Part shown: in pieces, positions 1 through 5,965 of the stretch
Position numbering within the stretch: the stretch's first letter is position 1
Layout: every line of letters begins with the position of its first letter
DNA from: JANRIZ01 sp033764445
GTDB lineage: Bacteria; Verrucomicrobiota; Verrucomicrobiia; JAWXBN01
Assembly (NCBI GenBank): GCA_033764445.1
Contig: JANRIZ010000122.1
Span: forward strand, 1 to 6,488
Reading direction: 5' to 3'
DNA: 6,488 nt
Translations under genes and position numbers: made by a program
The notes under the pieces: generated by a model
The model's database searches: none
Seen by the model: the letters and a program-made list of their open reading frames with translations, nothing else
What the model was told of the DNA's origin: nothing

Positions 1-10
1 ACTTGGAATG

Positions 11-424
11 TCAGTTCCAGATCGTGTCGGTGGTCAGAACCGTCGGGGTGAACAGGTTGCGGAGGGATTCCACAACGCTCAACTGGGTCGTCGGATTGAT
101 CGACGTATAAACCGCTCCCAATGTGCCAGGGCCGCTCGCAACCAGATCAACGGCTGTTTTGCCCTGATAGATCTTGCTGCCGGACTTGAAGTACCCTTCG
201 GTCACCAGCGAATTGAAATGAATGGACGCCGAGCCGGACATTCCCTTTTCAATCGCGTACTGTTCCGCTGCCGATCCGATCATCCGCACGTCATTGACGA
301 GGGTGGTCGCCTGGGAACGCACACGCGCACGCAGGAAGTTCGGCACCGCAATCGCCGCCAACAAGGCGATGATCGCCACCACAATCATGATTTCCACCAA
401 CGTGAAACCACTGTTCTGTTTCAT
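11..424 (-). CDS. Type IV pilin / type II secretion pseudopilin-like protein with N-terminal methylation motif
   Basis: This 137-residue protein has a textbook class III prepilin leader: six residues (MKQNSG) with Gly6 at -1, then Phe7 as the predicted first mature residue and Glu11 as the +5 glutamate. A hydrophobic helix runs to about residue 29. A prepilin peptidase would cleave after Gly6 and N-methylate Phe7, and the mature protein (about 131 residues) would join a pilus or pseudopilus in the envelope. The segment around residues 30-60 (RAR..SQATTLVNDVRMIGSAAEQYAIEKG) is the usual amphipathic continuation of the helix in short GspG-like pseudopilins. There is no cysteine, so the C-terminal disulfide loop of classical type IVa pilins is absent. 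The ATG is preceded by AAGGA (436-440) at 11 bases. The gene is separated from the polysaccharide operon by 149 AT-rich bases with a candidate promoter, so it is probably transcribed on its own. The family is certain from the N-terminus. Major pilin, minor pilin or secretion pseudopilin cannot be decided here. Confidence 0.9.
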   Translation of the reverse strand: MKQNSGFTLVEIMIVVAIIALLAAIAVPNFLRARVRSQATTLVNDVRMIGSAAEQYAIEKGMSGSASIHFNSLVTEGYFKSGSKIYQGKTAVDLVASGPGTLGAVYTSINPTTQLSVVESLRNLFTPTVLTTDTIWN

Positions 425-435
425 ATGTTTATGAT

Positions 436-440
436 TCCTT
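436..440 (-). promoter_or_regulatory. Ribosome binding site of the pilin-like gene
   Basis: On the minus strand AAGGA lies 11 bases before the ATG at 424-422. It supports this start, which also gives the correct six-residue prepilin leader. Confidence 0.6.
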
Positions 441-451
441 TTATTTTAAGT

Positions 452-474
452 GTGGTCTGCATTATGCAAACCAC
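452..474. repeat. 23-base inverted repeat overlapping the candidate pilin promoter
   Basis: The left arm GTGGTCTGCAT (452-462) and right arm ATGCAAACCAC (464-474) are complementary at 10 of 11 positions around a single central base (463); the only mismatch is 457/469. With a one-base spacer it is more likely a dimeric regulator's binding site than an RNA hairpin. Neither strand has a T-tract right after it, so it is not a typical terminator. It covers the -12 half of the sigma-54-like element and reaches about the predicted transcription start, which would suit a repressor. The promoter's TTGCAT is itself part of one arm. Confidence 0.6.
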
Positions 475-480
475 TGACCA
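464..480 (-). promoter_or_regulatory. Candidate sigma-54 (-24/-12) promoter for the pilin-like gene
   Basis: On the minus strand the sequence reads TGGTCAGTGGTTTGCAT. It has the invariant GG and GC of sigma-54 promoters separated by exactly 10 bases, and it fits TGGCACG-N4-TTGCW at TGG, the following G, and TTGCA. The mismatches are in the less conserved CAC part. The -12 GC falls at 467-466, so transcription would begin near 454. That gives a leader of about 30 bases with AAGGA at 436-440 before the ATG. Sigma-54 control through PilR-type activators is well known for pilin genes in several proteobacteria; its use here is inferred from sequence only. Confidence 0.5.
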
Positions 481-573
481 TCACTGTATCCATTTTTTGA
501 CAGGAAACAATAGTAAAAACTGACCAATTAAAAAATGTTGACATATAATATTTATAAACTACTTTAATTATTA

Positions 574-2532
574 TTACTTACAAAAAACAATAATTTTTTC
601 GATTTTTTCCTTATTACTTTCCTCATCCGCCTTCCCCAATGTCCTGCGGGCCGACTCCCAGTCTCCCTTCATATACAAACCGAATCCCTTCACCAATTCC
701 GGATTTTGCTGACGAACCTTTTCCACCAGTCTGACAGCCTCACCTCGGTGCGTTTTTTGCAAATATTCAGCCAAAAACAGACTTCCCAAGTCGCTCGAAG
801 GATAGGCTTTGAGGATTAATCGATAATCCTTCTCCACCACATCCGGCGGTTGATTCAGCCCTTCTCCCAGCCGCGCCACAAGAATCAAATGACTGGCCCC
901 ATAAACCCTCAGATCACGGCCCCGACGCAGTGTCTCGAACGCCAATTTTTTCTCCCCCGTAAACAAATACGTCTCCGCAAGGGCCTGGTTGGCCCGGTAA
1001 TGCCCCGGATTGGTTCCCAACGCGGCATTCAATTTCTCCGCCGCCTCCCGGAATTTCCCGGGCTCCGCCCCGGCCACCGCCTGGTAAAAGGCACGATATC
1101 CCTGCGCATACTGGTACTGGGCCGACAAAAAATACACGTGCACCCCCGCGGCTATTCCCAAAACCAATAACCCGGCAACCCACGCCAGTCTTCCCGGAAA
1201 CTTTTCGCCCCAGTCATCACCACCCTCCCACTTTTTTGACCCCGCAAAAAGACCCAATACCATAAAAAAGATCAATCCGCCCGCCGCCCATCTCCAGGAA
1301 AATCCGCTTCCCGTGGAACATACCAGATACGCAATGGCCCCTGACCCCGCAAGTCCCGCCCCTGAGCCGACCCCTTTCCGACAGTGGGGAACAACCAAAA
1401 CAAGCAGGGGCGCTGAAATCAGGATCAAGCCCATCCAGCCGTTTTCAGCCAAGGTCTGCATCCACTCGCTGTGCGCCCGTTCCGCTCCAAACTCCTCAAA
1501 CACGCGGGCGAGCGGATCCTCCGGATGCGTGGAAAAATGGGCCACCTGATACTTAAAAAGTGACGGGGCAAAGTTGCCGGTTCCCACCCCCGCAATCGGA
1601 TTCTCCAAGGCCATGTTCAGTGACAGTTTGCCCAAAAGGATGCGGTACCCGACCGAATGCGGCTCGTTGTCAAAAAGCCGGTGCTCGATGGCGGCCGCAT
1701 CCTGATGGCCCGGACGGATGACCGCAGGCGCAAAATGCACCGCCACCACCAAGAGATGCGCGAGCCCCAAGGCCACAAGTCCCCGATGCCACTCCCTCCG
1801 TTGTCCCCACAGCAGGGCAAGGGCAAACAGGCCCCCCACAGCGTACCCGATCAGCGGCGAACGGTGTTTGCTCTCCAGCAAAGCCCAAAACACGATCAGG
1901 GCTGCCACGAGCCAACCCCACTTTTCACATGCTTTCTTCCGGCTCAAATACAGCCACCAGATCAGAAAGGCCCCCGGCAACAGACACTCCGCAAAGGCCA
2001 GACGGACCATGTTCAGCAGCCGCTCGGGCACGGAAAAACCGTTGTAAAAATAGGCGGCTATCATGTACACGGCCAGCGACACGGTCAGCCCCGCAACCCC
2101 CACAACCAGGGTGTCACGGATTTTTTCCTCCCGACGACAGACCAGAAGGATTTCCAGCCACACAAAAAAATAAAAAATCCACAGGGTCGCATACAACATT
2201 CCGGCCACGGGCACCCTGGCTGCCCACACACCAATCATCAACCAGACCAACCAGACCATCATCAGGGAAATTCCCCACCGCAGGGAGGGCTCCCGCCATA
2301 TGCCCCGCAGCTCAATCGCCCCACGGCGGGAAAACATCAGCGCCAGCCACCCCCACACGACCATCACCGCAATCATGGCCTCCCGGATCGGCAACCGGTC
2401 CCCACTGTCCATGATTCGCCAGATCACATCCAGGGGAACAAACCAGAAAATCAGCACGGGCATGGCCAGCCAGCCGTATCGGGCAAACCGGCCCACCTCT
2501 TCCGCACCCACCCGTGTCTGTCCTACTCCCAT
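574..2532 (-). CDS. O-antigen ligase/polymerase family membrane protein (Wzy_C) with C-terminal TPR-like tail, second copy
   Basis: This 652-residue polytopic protein is predicted to polymerise or transfer undecaprenyl-linked glycan on the outer face of the inner membrane. About twelve hydrophobic segments lie between residues 19 and 468. The large outer loop (about 270-360) carries the family signatures: NPIAGVGTGNF (311-321) and RAHSEWMQTLAENGWMGL (352-369), with the conserved His354. An earlier Arg motif, HRSPL (223-227), matches the conserved Arg region of WaaL/Wzy proteins. After the last membrane segment a soluble helical tail of about 180 residues looks like TPR repeats (for example AAEKLNAALGTNPGHYRANQ, 497-516). 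The frame stays open upstream to 2745, but that stretch is a low-complexity shadow of the preceding gene. I chose ATG 2532 because GGAG lies 8 bases before it and it overlaps the preceding stop by 10 bases. The last codons are unusually AT-rich and Lys-rich. Ligase, polymerase and protein oligosaccharyltransferase cannot be told apart by sequence alone. Confidence 0.88.
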   Translation of the reverse strand: MGVGQTRVGAEEVGRFARYGWLAMPVLIFWFVPLDVIWRIMDSGDRLPIREAMIAVMVVWGWLALMFSRRGAIELRGIWREPSLRWGISLMMVWLVWLMIGVWAARVPVAGMLYATLWIFYFFVWLEILLVCRREEKIRDTLVVGVAGLTVSLAVYMIAAYFYNGFSVPERLLNMVRLAFAECLLPGAFLIWWLYLSRKKACEKWGWLVAALIVFWALLESKHRSPLIGYAVGGLFALALLWGQRREWHRGLVALGLAHLLVVAVHFAPAVIRPGHQDAAAIEHRLFDNEPHSVGYRILLGKLSLNMALENPIAGVGTGNFAPSLFKYQVAHFSTHPEDPLARVFEEFGAERAHSEWMQTLAENGWMGLILISAPLLVLVVPHCRKGVGSGAGLAGSGAIAYLVCSTGSGFSWRWAAGGLIFFMVLGLFAGSKKWEGGDDWGEKFPGRLAWVAGLLVLGIAAGVHVYFLSAQYQYAQGYRAFYQAVAGAEPGKFREAAEKLNAALGTNPGHYRANQALAETYLFTGEKKLAFETLRRGRDLRVYGASHLILVARLGEGLNQPPDVVEKDYRLILKAYPSSDLGSLFLAEYLQKTHRGEAVRLVEKVRQQNPELVKGFGLYMKGDWESARRTLGKADEESNKEKIEKIIVFCK

Positions 2533-4541
2533 TTGGGTTTCTCCGGTGGCCAGAACATTTTGGGGTATCCGGCACGCCCTTCGGTGGAATTGTGGTAAAT
2601 CACCCCCAGTACCTGGACAAAATCCCCGGGCAATTGATACAGCTCCTGGCGGGTCAGTCTCACATCCTGACCCGCAATCGTCGCCGGCAGGATCCGCTCC
2701 AAAAGTCCGGGGGCCGGGGGCCGCGTCTGCCGGTAACGGTCCCAATAGTGTTGGGCGGTCTGCGGATCACCGGAAAGCCCGGCATAGGCGGCCCGGAATG
2801 CCAGCATCCGCCAGGAATGCGGATACGTCCTCAGACCTTCCTCGATCCGCGCCACGGCCTGTTCCCGCTCCCCGCGCATCCATCGCGACTGCGCCTCCAT
2901 GATCACGACCGAGGACCCAAACAGGCCCATGTCCCCGGCGGTGCGCCAGAGGCGCGGGGAGTACTCGCTTTCCATATTCCGGTGCCCGGCCATCACGTTG
3001 GCGGCCGCAAACGAATACATCGGATTGGCGGGGTCCCGCTCCGCGAGCCGGGCATAATGCTTCAGCTTCTTCTCGTACGTGGCCTTGGGATTGTCCTTGG
3101 TGGCCTCGATAAGGGAAAAATAATAAATGATGTCAAAGGTCCGGTAAAAGGAAACGGCCAGCCCGATGACGGCCATACACGCCACGGCCTGCACCAAAAT
3201 CAATCGGCGGGGAAAAACCCAAAGTCCCGATCCGGAGACACGGAACCGTCTGGCCCACAGGACGGAGACCACCACCAGCCACAGTCCCCCGGTAAACATT
3301 CTCACCCCAAACGAGGAGGCGAGCGAACTGATCCCCATGGCCCCCATCCCCAGGGCCAGCGCGGCCACGCCCAGCCCCCCCCGTCCCCTCGCAAAATCCA
3401 CCACTGAAATTCCGGGCAACACCACAAAGGCCCCAAACCACAGGACAAGGCCCACCAGACCCAACTCCGCCGCCACCTGGGCGGGCTCGCAATGCGCCCG
3501 TGCAAAAATGTAGTTGTCCTCCTTTTTGCTGAATTTTTCCGCCCCGGGTTTTGACATCACCCGGGCATGATACTCGGGGAAAAGGATGTTGAATGTCCCC
3601 TGCCCACTCCCGGTCACGGGGAAATCCCGGAAAATCTCCCCGCACACCAGCACACCGGTCACCCGGTAATCAAAGGTGTCCAGGGCCTGACTCACATTGT
3701 ATGCCCGGCGGGTGGTATCCCAATCCTCCAGTCTCCCGTTCCAACGATGGGGCACCACAAAAAAAGCGGTCAATGCCACCAGAAACAGCACGCCCCGCAG
3801 GCAGACCTTCCAGCGGGAGGGCCGGCGCCAGAGAATGATCCCAAATAAAACCGCCAACACAGCCCATAACGCGTACAGCGGGGCTCTCTGGCCCATGATC
3901 AGCACGGCCACATATCCCAGCATCGCCCCCACATAGGCCCACCGACCCGCATTCTTTGGGATCACCATCCGCCACCCGATCAAAAACGGTACCATCACAA
4001 TCAGGGTCTCCCCCAAAAGGGACCGGTTCATCGCATAACTGATGTAGGGCACATAAAATCCGTTCAGAAAATAATGGTAAATCACCGCCCCTCCCAGCAG
4101 GGTGCAGTGCAGGGCCATTGTGCGTCTGATCCATCCCGCCGCCCCCCGGACCCCGCACACATACCCGGCCACAATCAGCATCTCGGCACCATAAAACAGC
4201 CACACCCGCACTTCCCGGAATCCGACATGCGGATTGACCGACCAGCTCTGCGACAGCATCACCCATCCGACCAACATCAAAAATATTCCGCCCCACCAGC
4301 ACATCCCCCGTGTCAAACGGATCGCCGTCCGCCCGGTGACAACTGCCGCCAGCAGCAGCAGGGCCATCACCGACATCCAGACGGACCCGATCATCTCGTG
4401 ATTGATCTGTCCCAGATACGTGTTTGAACCCGCCCCGCCGCCGAAGTTGCTGAAATAATAACTGACCGGATACATGAGCCACCACCACCCCATCAGGGTT
4501 TGGAGGGCTTTCCCCGTGCGGCTGGAGGCGGTGCTGTTCAT
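2523..4541 (-). CDS. O-antigen ligase/polymerase family membrane protein (Wzy_C) with C-terminal TPR-like tail, first copy
   Basis: This 672-residue polytopic protein has about twelve hydrophobic segments between residues 15 and 463. The large outer loop (about 264-358) contains FPVTGSGQGTF (307-317), equivalent to the usual NPxxGxGxGxF, and ARAHCEPAQVAAELGLVGL (347-365), the O-antigen ligase signature with His350. The upstream Arg motif is QRAPL (218-222). The tail from about residue 470 is soluble and helical, with TPR-like spacing (LKHYARLAERDPANPMYSFAAA, about 493-514; then about 545-605). It resembles the next gene in layout and in a shared block, YF-NGF-VP......M-R (157-173 here), so the two are probably diverged paralogues. 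The in-frame codon at 4625 is rejected because its extension lies in the preceding gene. The ATG at 4541 forms an ATGA overlap with that gene's stop, with GGAG (4554-4557) 12 bases upstream. It probably acts as a Wzy polymerase or a ligase on the outer face of the membrane; the exact role is inferred. Confidence 0.88.
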   Translation of the reverse strand: MNSTASSRTGKALQTLMGWWWLMYPVSYYFSNFGGGAGSNTYLGQINHEMIGSVWMSVMALLLLAAVVTGRTAIRLTRGMCWWGGIFLMLVGWVMLSQSWSVNPHVGFREVRVWLFYGAEMLIVAGYVCGVRGAAGWIRRTMALHCTLLGGAVIYHYFLNGFYVPYISYAMNRSLLGETLIVMVPFLIGWRMVIPKNAGRWAYVGAMLGYVAVLIMGQRAPLYALWAVLAVLFGIILWRRPSRWKVCLRGVLFLVALTAFFVVPHRWNGRLEDWDTTRRAYNVSQALDTFDYRVTGVLVCGEIFRDFPVTGSGQGTFNILFPEYHARVMSKPGAEKFSKKEDNYIFARAHCEPAQVAAELGLVGLVLWFGAFVVLPGISVVDFARGRGGLGVAALALGMGAMGISSLASSFGVRMFTGGLWLVVVSVLWARRFRVSGSGLWVFPRRLILVQAVACMAVIGLAVSFYRTFDIIYYFSLIEATKDNPKATYEKKLKHYARLAERDPANPMYSFAAANVMAGHRNMESEYSPRLWRTAGDMGLFGSSVVIMEAQSRWMRGEREQAVARIEEGLRTYPHSWRMLAFRAAYAGLSGDPQTAQHYWDRYRQTRPPAPGLLERILPATIAGQDVRLTRQELYQLPGDFVQVLGVIYHNSTEGRAGYPKMFWPPEKPKWE
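2541..2544 (-). promoter_or_regulatory. Ribosome binding site that fixes the start of the second Wzy_C gene
   Basis: On the minus strand GGAG lies 8 bases before the ATG at 2532-2530, inside the last codons of the preceding gene. It favours this start over the in-frame codon at 2745, which would need a 223-base overlap of two coding sequences. Confidence 0.65.
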
Positions 4542-5956
4542 CTCTTGAATATTCTCCGACCCAGCAATACGGCCATTTCCGCGAGTGTCTGCAGGAGGAT
4601 GACCACATCCAGCCACAACGTCCACCGTTCCAGATACTCAAGATCGGACCGGACTCTTTCCGTCAGTGACGTGTCCCCGCGATAACCGCGCACCTGGGCC
4701 AGGCCTGTCATGCCGGGCTTGTACAGATGCCGGGGCATGTAGTGCGGCACTTCGCCCTTGAACTTCTCCACGTAATACGTCCGCTCCGGACGGGGTCCGA
4801 CCAGGCTCATCTCACCGACAAGCACATTCCACAGCTGGGGGAGCTCATCGAGATTGGAAAGCCGCAGGAATTCACCCGAAGGGGTCAGGCGCGGGTCATG
4901 CTTGAGGCCCAACCCCACCTCCTGATCCTGCTTTTCGGCCCCCACCTTCATGGTCCGGAATTTGTGCATGAAAAACTTCCGCCCGCCCCGTCCGATGCGT
5001 TCCTGTGAAAAAAAAATGGGCCCCGGGGAGGTGTGCCGGGTCCTGAGGGCGATCAGCAACCCGGGGATCAGACACAGCACCAACCCTGTCACGGCACCCA
5101 GGATGTCCATCAGCCGCTTCAGGAGCCGGTTGTACCACTGGTCCAGGGGCAGATCACCGACCCTCAGGATCGGCACGCCATCGGCCATGTCCAGATCCAG
5201 ACGGGCGAGCAAAATCTCAAAGCTGTCCGGCACCAGCGACACCCGCACCATGTGTTCATCGGCCTGGCGTGAGAGGGCGGCCAGTTCCTGCGGCGAGATC
5301 TGCGAGGCAATGACCATGATTTCACTGATCCCTCCCGCCGCCATCATCCGGGACACATCCGGGAGGTCCCCCAAGACCCGGTCCCTCCAGTGCGGCCCGG
5401 GATCGATCCCCGGTTTGTGGACGATGCCCACAAATTCGGTCAGCGACAGGGGCCGGCCCAGCAACACACCGACAAGTTTCTCGGCCACGGCATTCCATCC
5501 GACCACCAGCATCTTGTTGGTCTCAAAAAGTCCGATCCGTTGGTGCAGCCACAGAACGGTCATCCGCCCCAGGCAGATGCTGGCGGTGATCGAAAACAGG
5601 GCCAACAACAAAAAAAACCGCGAATACGCCTCCTGCTGGGACCGGATGAAAAAGCCCACCACAAAAAGCGCCGCCAGTCCGGCACCCACGGCCAGCAGCA
5701 CATTCCAGACGGTTGACCGGCGGGAACTGAGAAAGTCGGTCCCATACAACCCGAAATTCCGGAGTGAAAACAGGGTAAAGACGGTGATGACCACCGCCAG
5801 AATGGCGTAGTTGGCCTCGCGCGGAATCTGCGAGGCAAATGTGACGTCCGAGGCCCGCACGACATACGCTCCAAAAACACCCACCAAAGAGGCGATACAA
5901 TCCGAAAGGGCCAGGACGGACCCGACCTCATGACGTGAAAATTTTGGCCATCCCAT
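4538..5956 (-). CDS. Polyprenyl-phosphate glycosylphosphotransferase (initiating sugar transferase, WbaP/WcaJ type)
   Basis: This 472-residue enzyme starts glycan assembly by moving a sugar-1-phosphate from a nucleotide sugar to undecaprenyl phosphate at the inner membrane. The layout is the full-length class: four N-terminal membrane helices (about 11-33, 49-67, 83-104, 112-132), a Rossmann-like middle domain starting at MLVVGWNAVAEKL (149-161), a fifth hydrophobic segment (283-304), and the C-terminal bacterial sugar transferase domain (about 277-472). Family motifs are clear: SPGPIFFSQERIGRGG (310-325), KFRTM (332-336), LDELPQLWNVL (369-379), GEMSLVGPRPE (381-391) and KPGMTGLAQVRGYRG (413-427). 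The ATG at 5956 has AGGA (5962-5965) five bases upstream, overlapping the stop of the preceding glycosyltransferase gene. The stop overlaps the next start (ATGA), so it is coupled to the first Wzy_C gene. The sugar (galactose, glucose or other) cannot be read from sequence. A run of nine T's lies in the codons for IFF (314-316). Confidence 0.95.
   Translation of the reverse strand: MGWPKFSRHEVGSVLALSDCIASLVGVFGAYVVRASDVTFASQIPREANYAILAVVITVFTLFSLRNFGLYGTDFLSSRRSTVWNVLLAVGAGLAALFVVGFFIRSQQEAYSRFFLLLALFSITASICLGRMTVLWLHQRIGLFETNKMLVVGWNAVAEKLVGVLLGRPLSLTEFVGIVHKPGIDPGPHWRDRVLGDLPDVSRMMAAGGISEIMVIASQISPQELAALSRQADEHMVRVSLVPDSFEILLARLDLDMADGVPILRVGDLPLDQWYNRLLKRLMDILGAVTGLVLCLIPGLLIALRTRHTSPGPIFFSQERIGRGGRKFFMHKFRTMKVGAEKQDQEVGLGLKHDPRLTPSGEFLRLSNLDELPQLWNVLVGEMSLVGPRPERTYYVEKFKGEVPHYMPRHLYKPGMTGLAQVRGYRGDTSLTERVRSDLEYLERWTLWLDVVILLQTLAEMAVLLGRRIFKR
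4554..4557 (-). promoter_or_regulatory. Weakly spaced ribosome binding site of the first Wzy_C gene
   Basis: On the minus strand GGAG is 12 bases from the ATG at 4541-4539, longer than ideal, and AAGAG touches the start codon. With the 4-base stop/start overlap, translation probably depends on coupling to the upstream phosphotransferase gene. Confidence 0.45.
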
Positions 5957-5961
5957 CGTTG

Positions 5962-5965
5962 TCCT
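5962..5965 (-). promoter_or_regulatory. Ribosome binding site of the glycosylphosphotransferase gene
   Basis: On the minus strand AGGA lies 5 bases before the ATG at 5956-5954 and overlaps the TAG stop (5966-5964) of the upstream glycosyltransferase. This indicates termination-coupled reinitiation within one operon. Confidence 0.6.

Larger units (their letters stand above)
425..573. other. AT-rich intergenic region between the polysaccharide operon and the pilin-like gene
   Basis: This is the only substantial non-coding stretch in the window. By direct count it is 39 G/C of 149 bases (26%), far below the flanking genes. It holds a sigma-54-like promoter candidate, a 23-base palindrome and the pilin ribosome binding site, each listed separately. 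It also holds an 8-base direct repeat, ACTGACCA, at 473-480 and 519-526. I looked for a Rho-independent terminator for the operon ending at 574. There are T-tracts on the minus strand (for example around 531-535), but no convincing G+C-rich stem precedes them, so termination may be Rho-dependent or incomplete. No small ORF here looks coding. Confidence 0.75.

Noticed and set aside
486..513. Minus-strand TTGTTT-N16-TACAGT as a sigma-70 promoter for the pilin-like gene
   Set aside because: It has only 3/6 and 4/6 matches. The sigma-54-like element fits its own consensus better, though a weak second promoter cannot be excluded.
8..523. Plus-strand open frame across the pilin-like gene and intergenic region
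   Set aside because: It is Arg/His/Asn-rich shadow sequence in the part opposite the pilin, with no ribosome binding site and no motif.
497..543. Two perfect plus-strand TTGACA hexamers (497-502 and 538-543) as sigma-70 -35 elements
   Set aside because: No good -10 element follows at 16-18 bases, and no plus-strand gene lies downstream; such words are expected in AT-rich sequence.
531..550. Terminator-like ATGT-CA-ACAT followed by T's on the minus strand after the operon
   Set aside because: A stem of four mostly A-T pairs with a two-base loop is too weak to count as a Rho-independent terminator.
1657..2598. Long plus-strand open frame (313 codons) opposite the second Wzy_C gene
   Set aside because: Its product is rich in Pro, His, Gln and Arg with no domain, and the opposite strand encodes a clear family protein. 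It is a shadow of G+C-rich codons.
2533..2745. Possible 71-residue N-terminal extension of the second Wzy_C protein
   Set aside because: It lies wholly within the 3' coding part of the preceding gene in another frame, has Gly/Pro/Ala-rich shadow composition without a membrane segment, and a good ribosome binding site supports ATG 2532.
2514..3407. Long plus-strand open frame (297 codons) opposite the first Wzy_C gene
   Set aside because: It has Gly/Pro/His-rich composition and no motif, and it spans the junction of two well-supported minus-strand genes.
4542..4625. Possible 28-residue N-terminal extension of the first Wzy_C protein
   Set aside because: It overlaps the 3' end of the phosphotransferase gene, while the ATGA overlap at 4538-4541 gives a normal coupled start.
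4950..5810. Long plus-strand open frame (286 codons) opposite the phosphotransferase gene
   Set aside because: It is rich in Ser/Arg/Thr/Pro without any domain, and the minus strand carries all motifs of a known enzyme.
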